Notes under the pieces: model-generated
Told to the model about the DNA's origin: nothing
Databases searched by the model: none
Seen by the model: the letters and a program-made list of their open reading frames with translations, nothing else
Program-made: the position numbers and the translations under genes
Assembly: GCA_035507035.1 (NCBI GenBank)
Contig: DATJOJ010000053.1
Coordinates: forward strand, 23,787 to 87,786
Length of the DNA: 64,000 bases
Source of the DNA: DATJOJ01 sp035507035
Lineage (GTDB): Bacteria > Acidobacteriota > Terriglobia > Terriglobales > Acidobacteriaceae
Reading direction: 5' to 3'
Shown: piece after piece, positions 1 through 8,781 of the stretch
How the letters are laid out: every line of letters starts with the position of its first letter
Position numbering within the stretch: position 1 is the stretch's first letter

Positions 1-464
1 TTTGCCGCTCCATTCGAAAGCGGCGGCGACGAGCCATTGCCCAGCGCCTCCTCCAAACGATCGAGCAGATCCGATTCCAATCTCCCATTCGAAAGCAGCA
101 CCTGGTAGCCGGATTGTGCCGGAGTCGCTCCGTTATACCAGGCCGTAATTTTAGCGCTAACATGCACGATCGATCGGCCGGAAGGACCCGAATTCACGCG
201 CAGGGTGCATTGATAAAACCCGCGCTCGAAGCGGTCGAGAGACCGCTCCCCCGGCACTGCGAAGCCGTCCAGCGTCGGAAGTTTGCCCGAGGTGTATGGC
301 TGGAGGCCTTTTAAAGCGTTCTCAATAACTGACGTAGATTGCGCAAATGTGCGCTCGTTTGCGGCCGATTGAGCATACCCGCCAGGGAACGATGCGATAC
401 AAGCTGCGACACAGAGCATCGCGCACCAGCGATTCCAATGCGAGTGTGCGCCACGGCGTTTCAT
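1..464 (-). CDS. Exported protein of unknown function, 3' end beyond the window
   Basis: Reading the minus strand from the ATG at 462-464 gives 154 codons without a stop up to the window edge, so the C-terminus is missing. The N-terminus has a basic start (MKRR), a hydrophobic stretch around residues 15-27 and a likely cleavage after GYAQ or nearby, so the product is probably exported. The mature part has the repeated aromatic and polar pattern of a small beta-rich domain (ERGFYQCTLRVN, IVHVSAKITAWYN). No family was recognised. The start overlaps the stop of the upstream SH3-like gene by four bases (ATGA), which implies translational coupling and a shared role. Confidence is high that it is coding and low on function. 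Confidence 0.6.
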   Translation of the reverse strand, partial: MKRRGAHSHWNRWCAMLCVAACIASFPGGYAQSAANERTFAQSTSVIENALKGLQPYTSGKLPTLDGFAVPGERSLDRFERGFYQCTLRVNSGPSGRSIVHVSAKITAWYNGATPAQSGYQVLLSNGRLESDLLDRLEEALGNGSSPPLSNGAA

Positions 465-1405
465 TGCATGGACTCCAACTGCGAACGGTGAATCCATCCG
501 TGCTCGCCATCCTCGGTTTCCACTCCGTACCAGTAGGGCGTCACGATCAGAATCACGACGTCGGAGCCGGCGGGCAACGGTTTCAAGGTAGTAGCGGTGT
601 GGAATGGAGCTGACTTGAGATCGCCCCCGGGGGCCTTGATGACACGCTCGACTTGATGGCGCAAGTTGTGAACTTGCTGCTCTAGATTATCCGAGTTTCC
701 CTCCACGGCAGTCAGTGCGGCTTCTTCTTCGAGTTGCTTCTGTTGCTCCAGCGATTGACGGGCGACTTCCTCCTGGCGGTGCTTTGCGGAATCTTGGGTT
801 TGCTTTCTATCTAGTTGGATCGAGTCCACACGATCCTGCACGGCTCTGTACTCAGCGCTCTCGACGGTGCCATCGGATGGGTGAGCAAAGCGGCGGAAGT
901 CTTCGTAGAAAATTGCGTCAATGCGCAGAATGGTTCTCGATGCATCTTTACTCTGGACGATGTACCGCACGGCTAATGTGCCTTCGTCGGCGCTTTCGTA
1001 GAAGCCCGTGGGTGAAAGCACGTTTTCGCGGACTTTGTAATAGATCTTTCCCGGGCCGTCCCAGTGCTGGAACAAAGGCGAAGATTCAGCCGGATCGGCT
1101 TTGTCGATGTACTTGTCTTTGTTGTATTCCTTGCTCCCCTCGATCATTCCGTCACTGACTACCGCTTCTACGGCCTGCACAACGTCGGCCTCCGAGGCGG
1201 ATACTTCCGTGGAAAAACCATGCCCGTAATCTTCTTTTCGCTTGGATTCACGCGGATAAGCGACCGGAGCGGCGAACAAGCAGAGGAGAAAGAAAACTCC
1301 GCCGAACCTAGCGAGGCGCAATCGGGCGAGAGTTTTACCAGCGCGCAGCGATTCGGGGCTTGCAGGAATCTGGCAGTGACTCTTCCTTGCGGCCGTGAGC
1401 TCCAT
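461..1405 (-). CDS. Exported coiled-coil protein with C-terminal SH3-like domain
   Basis: About 314 residues. A hydrophobic segment (GGVFFLLCLFAAPVA) lies about 35 residues into the chosen start and looks like a signal peptide or anchor. Then come a globular region, a charged Gln/Glu/Lys-rich coiled coil (around residues 180-255) and a C-terminal bacterial SH3-like segment with the usual pattern of a hydrophobic turn followed by WYGVE...HGWIHRSQL. SH3b domains often bind peptidoglycan or peptides, so an envelope role is inferred. The start is uncertain. The frame is open to a GTG/ATG at 1477, the ATG at 1405 has GGAG only three bases upstream, and a TTG at 1321 would give a textbook signal peptide. 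It is coupled by ATGA to the next gene. Confidence 0.6.
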   Translation of the reverse strand: MELTAARKSHCQIPASPESLRAGKTLARLRLARFGGVFFLLCLFAAPVAYPRESKRKEDYGHGFSTEVSASEADVVQAVEAVVSDGMIEGSKEYNKDKYIDKADPAESSPLFQHWDGPGKIYYKVRENVLSPTGFYESADEGTLAVRYIVQSKDASRTILRIDAIFYEDFRRFAHPSDGTVESAEYRAVQDRVDSIQLDRKQTQDSAKHRQEEVARQSLEQQKQLEEEAALTAVEGNSDNLEQQVHNLRHQVERVIKAPGGDLKSAPFHTATTLKPLPAGSDVVILIVTPYWYGVETEDGEHGWIHRSQLESMQ

Positions 1406-1596
1406 ATACTCCAAATGCGATCTCCGAATGGAATCCAGAATGGCTCCTGGAGACCATGCGGCTGCATTAGCTCTCATACTCTGGATGCAGCCGCTGTGTC
1501 AAATCCCTTGAAGTCCGCCACGGCTCGGCAACTCGACGATGGGGTTCCTCGAAATGGATTTTGACATTCTTTTGACAAAATAAGGCCGGTGGACTC

Positions 1597-1626
1597 TTGA
1601 CAGTCTCCACGTGGATGCGAGATACC
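1597..1626 (+). promoter_or_regulatory. Candidate promoter with palindrome for the TetR gene
   Basis: A perfect TTGACA lies at 1597-1602 and a weak -10 (GATACC) at 1621-1626, with an 18-bp spacer. The spacer contains the perfect 10-bp palindrome TCCACGTGGA (1606-1615). TetR proteins commonly repress their own gene from a palindrome in the promoter, so this is a reasonable operator candidate. The -10 match is poor. Confidence 0.35.
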
Positions 1627-1657
1627 TCGTGTAAAGTTTTTCGTGCTCGGTGCGAAG

Positions 1658-2326
1658 ATGACCATAGCAATTCGTGAAAAGCCGGACACGCGGCCCGCCA
1701 GAGTCCCGCCGAACGGGCATGCGTCGCGGAGAACGCGCGATCGTGCCGCGAAACAGCAATCCTTGATCCAGGCGGCTCTCCATTTGTTCGCCTCGAAAGG
1801 CTATGAAATAACCACGACTCGGGAAATCGCGGCTGCCGCCGGTTGTGCCGAGGGGCTCATTCACCGCTATTTCAATGGAAAGGAAGGCCTGCTCCGCGCA
1901 TTGGTGGAGTATAAGATCTCCCAGGAGGTGCAGGATCTCGGCAATCATCTGCAACCCGCGGCGCACTTCGAGGAAGAATTCCTGCGGCTAGTGGCCTGGG
2001 AAATCGAGCGGGCTTGGGAAACGGGAGATTTCTTCCGGGTGCTAATTCCGCGGGCGATAGTAGATAGTTCTCTAGCCGGCCTTCTCAATCGAGCCGTGCT
2101 TTCGGCGCGAAGCAAAGCCATTGCCAGCCGGCTCTGCCAGTACCCGCAGTGCCACAACCTCCCTGCCGACGAACTTGAAGTGCTGGTGCACTCGGTCGGA
2201 ATGCTTGGCCTGGTGTTTGGCTTTATGCGTCCCGCCGTGCTCGGTCAGGATCGAGCATTTGCAAAAGAAATGGCCCTTGCGTTTGCGAGGATCCTGATGC
2301 GGGGCATCCATTTTCCACATGCGTAA
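1658..2326 (+). CDS. TetR/AcrR family transcriptional regulator
   Basis: About 222 residues, the usual length for TetR regulators. The N-terminal helix-turn-helix is clear: helix 1 with AALHLFASKGYE, then TTTREIAAAAGCAEGLIHRYFNGKEGLL, which matches the Pfam TetR_N pattern (T..IA..AG...G..Y.HF..K..L). The rest is the helical ligand-binding and dimer half, too divergent to name an inducer. The ATG at 1658 was chosen; a GTG at 1643 is in frame. A palindrome-bearing promoter sits just upstream. The respiratory operon starts about 600 bp downstream on the same strand, so control of that operon is possible but unproven. Confidence 0.85.
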   Translation: MTIAIREKPDTRPARVPPNGHASRRTRDRAAKQQSLIQAALHLFASKGYEITTTREIAAAAGCAEGLIHRYFNGKEGLLRALVEYKISQEVQDLGNHLQPAAHFEEEFLRLVAWEIERAWETGDFFRVLIPRAIVDSSLAGLLNRAVLSARSKAIASRLCQYPQCHNLPADELEVLVHSVGMLGLVFGFMRPAVLGQDRAFAKEMALAFARILMRGIHFPHA

Positions 2327-2397
2327 AGGATGGCGCTCCCTCGGCTTGTGGCACGGACTGAATAGCAACTATCGCATACAGGCCATTTTGAGTTCAT

Positions 2398-2415
2398 CTA
2401 CAGTGATCACTGTAG
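2398..2415. promoter_or_regulatory. Perfect 18-bp palindrome, likely operator
   Basis: CTACAGTGATCACTGTAG is identical to its own reverse complement over 18 bases. It lies 72 bp after the TetR stop and well upstream of the oxidase operon. The outer TACA/TGTA halves resemble operators bound by BlaI/MecI-type or other winged-helix dimers, but no such regulator is in this window. The owner is unknown. Confidence 0.45.
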
Positions 2416-2667
2416 CGCAGAAGTCTGAAGGCTGCGATAGAATGCCGCCCTACGCGCAAGTGGCAATCATGGATTCTACTGTCCATCTGCGGAAAATCAA
2501 ACGTGAGCAGCAAATGCGGTTTGTTGAGAATGACCCGCAGTCGCACAGCGGATTGGCGCGAAGGTTTCCGAGCCAAATAATTCACTGTTCTTGGTTACAA
2601 TTTCCGGCAACAACGACTTGTGTGCGCGTGGCCAAGTCTGCTGAAGACTCATCCGCGACTATTTTTC

Positions 2668-2695
2668 TTGACATGTCTCGACGGAACATGATACT
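2668..2695 (+). promoter_or_regulatory. Candidate sigma-70-type promoter with overlapping imperfect palindrome
   Basis: TTGACA (2668-2673) and GATACT (2690-2695) are separated by 16 bp. An imperfect inverted repeat with CATGT/ACATG arms (2672-2690) fills the spacer, a position where a bound repressor would block RNA polymerase. It is the best promoter candidate for the operon starting at 2924. Confidence 0.45.
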
Positions 2696-2923
2696 TAGTG
2701 CGTCCACGCGCACTTTTGTGGGGTGACTCGCGGGTTCCGGCCCTCCTGAGTTTCAACGGGCCCGGAACGGGTACCGCTGATCTGCTCGGGCGGTGGCCGA
2801 AGCTGTCTTGCAACGCAATTTGTGAGATGGACATAGCCGTCAGAAGCGGAGAGCGCTCCCAGTATTCCGAGCGCGATCCATACATCAACCAGTAGTTCAA
2901 TCCTTGATCGTTAGGAGGATTAA

Positions 2924-4327
2924 ATGACCTCGCCCCGGAGGCATTTTTCCGGCTGGTTGTTTCTTGCGCTTTTCGTTTTGGGAGCGCTCCCGCAAGCCAA
3001 CGCACTTCCCGCGTTTGCCCGCAAGTACGGGCTGCGCTGCTCGGCCTGCCATGAGGCATGGCCGATGTTGAATTATTTTGGACAGAAATTTAAGGACAAC
3101 GGCTATCAGCTGATGAACGATCGCGATTCGCCGGTATGGCAGAATCCGTCGTACTGGCCGGTTACGTTCCGCATAACCCCATATTGGCACCGTGAAAGTT
3201 CGGATAAGGTCGCGGTAGATTCAGTGACGGGCGATCCTACCAGCGTCCCTGTGGAGCGCCAGCTCACCGGGCACGGTTTCGATCTCAGCGGACTGGACTT
3301 CCACACCGGCGGCACGCTGGAGAAAAACTTTTCGTTTTATGTGTTGCCGTCCTCCGATCCGACTGGCGCCTTCCACTTCGAAACCGTCATGGCCCGCTTG
3401 GATAACGTTCTGAACAGCCCCTGGCTCAACTTCAAGCTGGGCAAGTTCGAACTAGACAACCTCGTGTCGGAGAAACGAATTCTGACCCTGACGCCGATTT
3501 CTGGCGACTATGAGACCTACCACTTCAGTCCCCCGGGCGACGCCAACATCTTTGGGCAAATCGGCGACAATCAACTCGGTCTGGAGTACATGGGTCACTC
3601 GCTCGACGACCGGACCCGCGTATCGGCCTCGTTGTTGAGCAGCAATGACGGCAACGTAAACCTGACGACGGGCAATGCTTACAGTGGCTTTTTCACCGCC
3701 AGCCAGGCGTTCGATGCTGGCAAGCTCGGTGTCGAGCGCGTAGGCGCATACGCCATGATCGGAGAGGCGCCGATTACTTATTTGACCAGCGGCGGCGTTC
3801 CTATACCGGCTGCAGGTACCAACAACAAGGGCTTCTACCGGGTAGGCTTCGTAGGACAGATTTACCTTGGCAACCTCGACTTCCAAGTCGTGACCCAACA
3901 CGGATACGACAACGCTTACTTCGGACAGGGTTACGGCAATGCCACCAACCCGAACAATGGAACGCAAGGACCGCCCGGGCTTAACTTTATCCCCGGCGTC
4001 TCTCCGATACTTCCGACGACGGCGCGAGCTCCAACCTGGAATGGCTATCTAGTTGAGACCCACTACACGTTTAATCCTCAGCTGATCTTTATTCAGCGGT
4101 CGGAATGGGAACGGGTGTCGCAGCAGGCATCCACCACCAATCCGGGTAATCTCGGCAACATCGACATGTACACCTTTGCCGTGCGCTGGTATCCAATTAT
4201 GAATCCGCGGGCAGGTTTCGCCTTCCATGACGAATATTCCTGGCTCAGGCAAGACGGAACTTCCCCGGTTACCGGAACCAACTTGACCAGCAGCAGCTTG
4301 CTGCTTGGAATTGACTTCGATTTCTAG
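2924..4327 (+). CDS. Cyc2-like outer-membrane monoheme cytochrome c-porin fusion
   Basis: 467 residues. A signal peptide (cleavage near residue 26) is followed at once by PAFARKYG and a single c-type heme site CSACH (residues 39-43), then by a segment ending FGQKFKDNGY. The rest has the alternating aromatic/polar strand pattern of an outer-membrane beta-barrel and ends in a terminal Phe (GIDFDF). This order (short cytochrome, then porin of about 400 residues) and the FAR...CxxCH...FG..FK..GY pattern match Cyc2, the outer-membrane cytochrome that takes electrons from Fe(II) in iron oxidisers. Related proteins also occur in organisms not known to oxidise iron, so the electron donor is not settled. 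A strong AGGAGG precedes the ATG. It is the first gene of a terminal oxidase operon. Confidence 0.7.
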   Translation: MTSPRRHFSGWLFLALFVLGALPQANALPAFARKYGLRCSACHEAWPMLNYFGQKFKDNGYQLMNDRDSPVWQNPSYWPVTFRITPYWHRESSDKVAVDSVTGDPTSVPVERQLTGHGFDLSGLDFHTGGTLEKNFSFYVLPSSDPTGAFHFETVMARLDNVLNSPWLNFKLGKFELDNLVSEKRILTLTPISGDYETYHFSPPGDANIFGQIGDNQLGLEYMGHSLDDRTRVSASLLSSNDGNVNLTTGNAYSGFFTASQAFDAGKLGVERVGAYAMIGEAPITYLTSGGVPIPAAGTNNKGFYRVGFVGQIYLGNLDFQVVTQHGYDNAYFGQGYGNATNPNNGTQGPPGLNFIPGVSPILPTTARAPTWNGYLVETHYTFNPQLIFIQRSEWERVSQQASTTNPGNLGNIDMYTFAVRWYPIMNPRAGFAFHDEYSWLRQDGTSPVTGTNLTSSSLLLGIDFDF

Positions 4328-4337
4328 AGAGGACAGC

Positions 4338-5246
4338 ATGCGTTCAAAAACATTCAATTGCTTGTTGTTGATGGCCGCAGTTGCTGTTCTTGGCTATGCG
4401 GCTGTCTCGCTCGCACAGGTTTCGTCCTATCAACAGCAGCAGTGGTTGAACACACCGGCAGTGACCAGTCACATCGGAAACATTACCGGGCGCGCCAAAG
4501 TCGCCGGCAGAGAGGAAAATAGCGGCTTCGGCGGTTACCGCAGATATTGCCTGGTTTGCCATGGCGAACTTGGCGATGGCAACGGTGAAAGCGCGAAGTG
4601 GTTCGACCCCCCGCTGTATCCCAAGCCACGAGATTTCACGCTCGCGGTTTTCGAATGCCGTTCCACCCCGACGGGAACCTTGCCGACGGACGAGGACCTG
4701 TTCAACACGATCGGGCGTGGCCTTGACCACTCCAACATGCCCCCGTGGAACACGTTTACCAAGCAAGAGCGCGCCGACATGGTGGCGTGGATCAAGCACT
4801 ACTCTCCACGCTGGCAGAGCGAGAAGCCAGGCACGCCAATCACGATTCCGCCCGAACCGGAAGTCACCGCCGACCGGCTGAAAGCCGGACTGGAGGTTTA
4901 CGGTCGGGTGCAGTGCTGGAAGTGTCACGGCGTGGAAGGTAGAGGGAATGGACCTTCGGCTTCCACTCTCACCACTGATCTGGGCCTACCGATTCAGCCC
5001 TACAACTTCGCCTCAGGTGATCGCCCTAAGTGCGGTTCCACCGACAGCGATATTTACAAGATCTTCATGACCGGCCTGGATGGCACGCCAATGCCATCAT
5101 TCTCGGACAATATCAAGCCCGACGAAGCCTGGGACCTGGTGTTTTATCTGCGCTCGCTACAACCAAAAAATAAATTCAATATCAAAGAGAAAGAACTGGC
5201 AAAGCAACTCGGGCTGAAGCCTGTCAACCCCAATGCCAGCCAATAG
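4338..5246 (+). CDS. Diheme cytochrome c, periplasmic electron carrier
   Basis: 302 residues from the ATG at 4338, which has AGAGGA six bases upstream; an earlier in-frame ATG overlaps the previous gene. A signal peptide or N-terminal anchor (residues 9-27) precedes two cytochrome c domains with heme sites CLVCH (71-75) and CWKCH (193-197). The likely distal Met ligands are M134 (NMPPW) and M252 (PMPSF). It follows the Cyc2-like gene by ten bases and precedes the cupredoxin and oxidase genes. The natural reading is a periplasmic shuttle from the outer-membrane cytochrome to the oxidase. An extra Cys pair (F-E-C at about 107 and K-C-G at about 232) could form a disulfide. Confidence 0.85.
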   Translation: MRSKTFNCLLLMAAVAVLGYAAVSLAQVSSYQQQQWLNTPAVTSHIGNITGRAKVAGREENSGFGGYRRYCLVCHGELGDGNGESAKWFDPPLYPKPRDFTLAVFECRSTPTGTLPTDEDLFNTIGRGLDHSNMPPWNTFTKQERADMVAWIKHYSPRWQSEKPGTPITIPPEPEVTADRLKAGLEVYGRVQCWKCHGVEGRGNGPSASTLTTDLGLPIQPYNFASGDRPKCGSTDSDIYKIFMTGLDGTPMPSFSDNIKPDEAWDLVFYLRSLQPKNKFNIKEKELAKQLGLKPVNPNASQ

Positions 5247-5278
5247 CTCGCAATAAAAATCGAGTAAGGGAGAAGGCT

Positions 5279-6031
5279 ATGAAGAGGGCGTACCGAAATC
5301 ACCTCGTGATACTACTAGCTACGATAGTAGTATTAACTCTGGGCACCGTGCTCTTGGACCAGAACGTACAAGCCGCTGGAGACGGCTCCATTACCGGCAG
5401 TGTGAAACTCAGTGGCACTGCGCCTCACATGAAGGGCATTGACATGTCGAAGGATCCCTATTGTGTGAAGCAGCATGAAAACAGTCCTGTCAAGATGGAA
5501 AATGTTGTGGTGGGCTCTGGTGGTGGCTTGGCAAATGTCGTTCTTTACATCTCGCAGGGTCTGACTGGCAATGAAGCCAGCGCCGTGCCGTCTGAGCAAC
5601 CCGAATTCGACCAGAAGGGTTGCATGTACACACCCCATGTGCTGGCGATGGACGTGAACCAGCAATACAAGGTAGTCACGAGCGACCAAACCACGCACAA
5701 CATTCACCCGCTTCCGGCACCAGGTGCGGGCAACATTGGCTGGAACAAGTCGCAACCGCCAGGGGCCCCGCCAATTGTGACTAGCTGGAAAGCGGAAGAA
5801 GTTGCCATTTCCGTCAAGTGCAATATCCATCCCTGGATGCACGGCTGGTTCGCGGTGGTGAAGGGACCCTACGCAACCACTGACGATAGCGGCAACTATA
5901 CCATCAAGAACGTCCCCGCCGGCAGCTATACGGTGACGGCGTGGCAGGAAGAATTGGGCACGCAAACTGCGAAGGTAACGGTTTCCGCGGGCGGCACAGG
6001 CAAAGCAGACTTTACTTTCAAGGCGAAGTGA
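5279..6031 (+). CDS. Exported cupredoxin-like protein with carboxypeptidase-regulatory-like domain
   Basis: 250 residues with an N-terminal signal segment (11-32). The middle holds a type 1 copper-like site: His at 140 or 143 (TTHNIH), then C181, H184 and M187 in the compact motif CNIHPWM. The C-terminal 55 residues (TTDDSGNYTIKNVPAGSYTVTAWQ) are a carboxypeptidase-regulatory-like beta-sandwich repeat. A blue copper protein between a diheme cytochrome and CuA-bearing CoxB suggests either an electron carrier or copper delivery for oxidase assembly; no SCO or other copper chaperone is in the operon. GGAGAAGG precedes the ATG. Copper binding is inferred from the ligand pattern only. Confidence 0.75.
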   Translation: MKRAYRNHLVILLATIVVLTLGTVLLDQNVQAAGDGSITGSVKLSGTAPHMKGIDMSKDPYCVKQHENSPVKMENVVVGSGGGLANVVLYISQGLTGNEASAVPSEQPEFDQKGCMYTPHVLAMDVNQQYKVVTSDQTTHNIHPLPAPGAGNIGWNKSQPPGAPPIVTSWKAEEVAISVKCNIHPWMHGWFAVVKGPYATTDDSGNYTIKNVPAGSYTVTAWQEELGTQTAKVTVSAGGTGKADFTFKAK

Positions 6032-6112
6032 CTTGGGAGTTTTCGCTCGGGTCCGCACGCAATATTGCGGGCCCGAAGTTCTGACCAATCATCGGCATCT
6101 TACGAGGCGCAC

Positions 6113-6916
6113 ATGGCGAAACTCTTTGCAATTACCATCATCATCATCGCGATCGGTTCTGCGATTCCGATCGTGCAGCACACATGGTGGTTGTCAGAGG
6201 ATATTTCTACGCACGGACATCCGATCGATGAACAGATGTCGGAAACCATGGCGGAAGCGGGAATCTCTTTTCTAGCCTCGCAAATCTTACTCGCCATATT
6301 TATCTGGCAGTATTCCAAGCCACGCCCAGGAGAGAAGATCAAGAATTTCCCCGGCGGAGCGGGTGGTCTGGTGATCGCCGCTTTTCTTTTGGTCGGAACC
6401 GAAGTGCTCGCGCTCGGTGCATTTGGCGCAAAAGCCTGGGCGAGCATCTATCTAACCCCTCCCGCAGCGAATGCGATACCGATTCAGGTGCAAGCGGGAC
6501 AGTTCGCCTTTTATTTCCGCTATCCCGGCCCGGATGGGACTTTCGGCCCAGTTCATCCCGAAATGATCAGTGAAGCCAACCAGAATTTTTTTGGGCTTGA
6601 TACTGACCACGACGCTGACGCCAAAGATGACATTGTGGCGGCGGAGATGGCCATCCCGGTGAATCGTGAAATCCATCTACTGATGCACTCGAAGGACGTC
6701 GGACACTCTTTTCACGTGCCGGAGTTGCGCGTGCATCAGGACTTCGTTCCCGGCCTGGATCTGTCGATCCACTTCACGGCTACCAAGGTCGGAAAATACG
6801 AGATCGTTTGTACCCAGTTATGCGGCTTAGGGCATTACAACATGAAGGCATATCTCTACGTCATGTCCCAAGACGACTTTGACAACTGGCTCAAGAAGGA
6901 AGCGGCTTTGCAATAA
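6113..6916 (+). CDS. coxB: Cytochrome c oxidase subunit II
   Basis: 267 residues from the ATG at 6113 (GAGG upstream). Two membrane segments (about 3-22 and 84-106) are followed by a periplasmic cupredoxin domain with a complete CuA site: H198 (GHSF), then C233, C237, H241 and M244 in CTQLCGLGHYNM. It accepts electrons from a soluble donor and passes them to heme a. It lacks the fused C-terminal cytochrome c domain seen in caa3 enzymes, so it depends on a separate donor such as the diheme cytochrome or cupredoxin encoded just upstream. The segment between the second membrane span and the CuA site carries an acidic insert (DTDHDADAKDD). Confidence 0.93.
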   Translation: MAKLFAITIIIIAIGSAIPIVQHTWWLSEDISTHGHPIDEQMSETMAEAGISFLASQILLAIFIWQYSKPRPGEKIKNFPGGAGGLVIAAFLLVGTEVLALGAFGAKAWASIYLTPPAANAIPIQVQAGQFAFYFRYPGPDGTFGPVHPEMISEANQNFFGLDTDHDADAKDDIVAAEMAIPVNREIHLLMHSKDVGHSFHVPELRVHQDFVPGLDLSIHFTATKVGKYEIVCTQLCGLGHYNMKAYLYVMSQDDFDNWLKKEAALQ

Positions 6917-6961
6917 CCCAGTGCCGTCGCTGACGGAGACATTCGCCTCGAGGTGAACTCA

Positions 6962-8743
6962 ATGCACGACATGTCACATGTGGCGCATCATGCGCCCCCG
7001 ACGAGCTTCATTCGCAAGCACGTTTTCAGTATCGACCACAAGGTCATCGGCAAGCAGTACTACGGCTTGGCACTCGCGGCTGTGCTGATTGGCATGTTCC
7101 TCTCATGGTTGATGCGCATTCACCTCGGATGGACCAACTTTGCGATTCCTGGTCTTCACTGGCTCTCGGCCAATGGCGCACCCGGCGACGTCATGACACC
7201 TGAGTATTATCTGCAGCTAATGACCATGCATGGAACCATCATGGTCTTCTTCGTGCTGACCACCGCTCCCTTTGCCGCATTCGGAAATTATTTTCTCCCG
7301 ATTCAGGTTGGCGCGGAGGACATGCCCTTCCCTCATTTCAACATGATGTCCTTCTGGGTCACCTTTGTGGCGTTTCTGGTCATGGTCGCGTCGTTCTTTA
7401 CCGCGGACGGACCGACGCTTGGCGGCTGGACTCAATATGCTCCGCTTAGTGCGGTTGGGGCAGTATCCGGCCCAGGCCAAGGAATGGGCGTGGTCCTTTG
7501 GGCCGCTTCGATTGCAATTTTCTGTGTAGGCCAGTTATTCGGCTCCCTCAATTTCATCACCACCACCTTGGACATGCGTACCAAGGGCATGAGTCTATGG
7601 CGGTTGCCACTTTCAACTTGGGGTTGGTTCATCACCTCTATTATGGGATTGACGGCATTTGCCGTTTTAATGCCCGCCTGCATTCTGCTGATTCTCGACC
7701 ACGTTGCCGGAACCAGCTTTTTCGTGGCCTCGAATTTGGTTCTCAACGACCAACTGCAGCCTCATTCGGGCGGATCGACGCTGCTCTGGCAGCACTTGTT
7801 CTGGTTCTTCGGCCACCCTGAGGTGTACATCGCCATCTTGCCGGCCATGGGGATCGTGTCTCACGTTCTAGTCGCGAATATGCGCCGCCCGATGCTAAGC
7901 CATCGAGTGCTGGTTTACTCGATGGGCGCTCTGGCAGTGCTGAGCTACATGGTGTACGGACATCACATGTTCGTCAGCGGGATGAATCCGATTTCCTCGA
8001 TCGCATTTTCGTTCCCGACACTGATTATCACGATTCCGTCGACGATCATCGTTTTGATCTGGCTGGGGAGTTTGTACGGGTCACGGTTACGGATTAATAC
8101 CGCATCGCTTTTCGCCTTGGGCATGATCTCCATGTTCATCAGTGGCGGAGTCAGCGGTTTCTTCCTGGCGCAGCCCTCGCTCGACATCATGCTGCACGCC
8201 ACCTACTTTGTGGTCGGCCACTTTCATTTGGTGATGGCGGTGGCTGCGATCTTCGGGATTTTCTCCGGCACATATTTCTGGTTCCCCAAGATGTATGGCC
8301 GCATGATGAACGAGACTATCGGAAAGATCCACTTCTGGTTGACGTTCGTAGGTGCCTATTGCATTTTCATGCCATTCCATTACCTCGGGCTGGCAGGCAA
8401 TATCCGCCGATATCAGGCGTTCGTTGACGACTATCTGCAGCCGCTGATTCCGGTTCACCGTTTTATCACCGTGGCGGCTTTGGCTACCGGTGCGGCACAG
8501 CTGCTCTTTCTCTACAATTTGATCCACAGCCGTTTCTGGGGTGAACCCGCTCCCGACAATCCATGGGAGGCAACTTCACTCGAGTGGTCGACGCCGACGA
8601 CTCCGCCGCCCTACGACAATTTTGGTGGCAAGCTACCGGTGGTCTACCACGATCCGTATCAATACGGCATTGAGGGCTCGACGGGCGACTACGTGATGCA
8701 AACTTCGCCGGAGCAGATCAAGACCGTCGGCGACGAAGCATAA
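6962..8743 (+). CDS. coxA: Cytochrome c oxidase subunit I, A-type heme-copper oxidase
   Basis: 593 residues, about 12 membrane segments, catalytic subunit reducing O2 to water with proton pumping. H285-P-E-V-Y289 holds the CuB His and the cross-linked Tyr with the Glu typical of A1-type enzymes. H334-H335 (GHHMF) are the other CuB ligands, and GHFHLV supplies the heme ligands. The ATG at 6962 fits best because GAGGTGA lies five bases before it; a GTG at 6953 is also open. The C-terminus extends about 60 residues past the last membrane segment, in the cytoplasm. It sits between coxB and two subunit III-like genes. Confidence 0.96.
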   Translation: MHDMSHVAHHAPPTSFIRKHVFSIDHKVIGKQYYGLALAAVLIGMFLSWLMRIHLGWTNFAIPGLHWLSANGAPGDVMTPEYYLQLMTMHGTIMVFFVLTTAPFAAFGNYFLPIQVGAEDMPFPHFNMMSFWVTFVAFLVMVASFFTADGPTLGGWTQYAPLSAVGAVSGPGQGMGVVLWAASIAIFCVGQLFGSLNFITTTLDMRTKGMSLWRLPLSTWGWFITSIMGLTAFAVLMPACILLILDHVAGTSFFVASNLVLNDQLQPHSGGSTLLWQHLFWFFGHPEVYIAILPAMGIVSHVLVANMRRPMLSHRVLVYSMGALAVLSYMVYGHHMFVSGMNPISSIAFSFPTLIITIPSTIIVLIWLGSLYGSRLRINTASLFALGMISMFISGGVSGFFLAQPSLDIMLHATYFVVGHFHLVMAVAAIFGIFSGTYFWFPKMYGRMMNETIGKIHFWLTFVGAYCIFMPFHYLGLAGNIRRYQAFVDDYLQPLIPVHRFITVAALATGAAQLLFLYNLIHSRFWGEPAPDNPWEATSLEWSTPTTPPPYDNFGGKLPVVYHDPYQYGIEGSTGDYVMQTSPEQIKTVGDEA

Positions 8744-8781
8744 CCTAAGGTCCGAAGTTTAATGACTGGAGTTCATAAGTA

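Larger units (their letters stand above)
2327..2923 (+). other. Gene-free regulatory stretch upstream of the respiratory operon
   Basis: Nearly 600 bp without a convincing gene. The open frames here have no homology-like pattern and poor codon use. It holds a perfect 18-bp palindrome near its start (2398-2415) and a good promoter with an internal imperfect palindrome (2668-2695). A strong ribosome-binding site (AGGAGG) precedes the next gene at 2924. The leader from the predicted promoter to that gene would be over 200 nt. Confidence 0.5.

Noticed and set aside
461..1477. Use of the longest open frame for the SH3-like protein
   Set aside because: The first 24 residues have no signal or domain character, and the ATG at 1405 has a GGAG upstream; the choice remains uncertain.
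2319..2726. Open frame of 135 residues downstream of the TetR gene
   Set aside because: Its composition is irregular, it has no ribosome-binding site, and it spans the 18-bp palindrome and the promoter, so it is probably not a gene.
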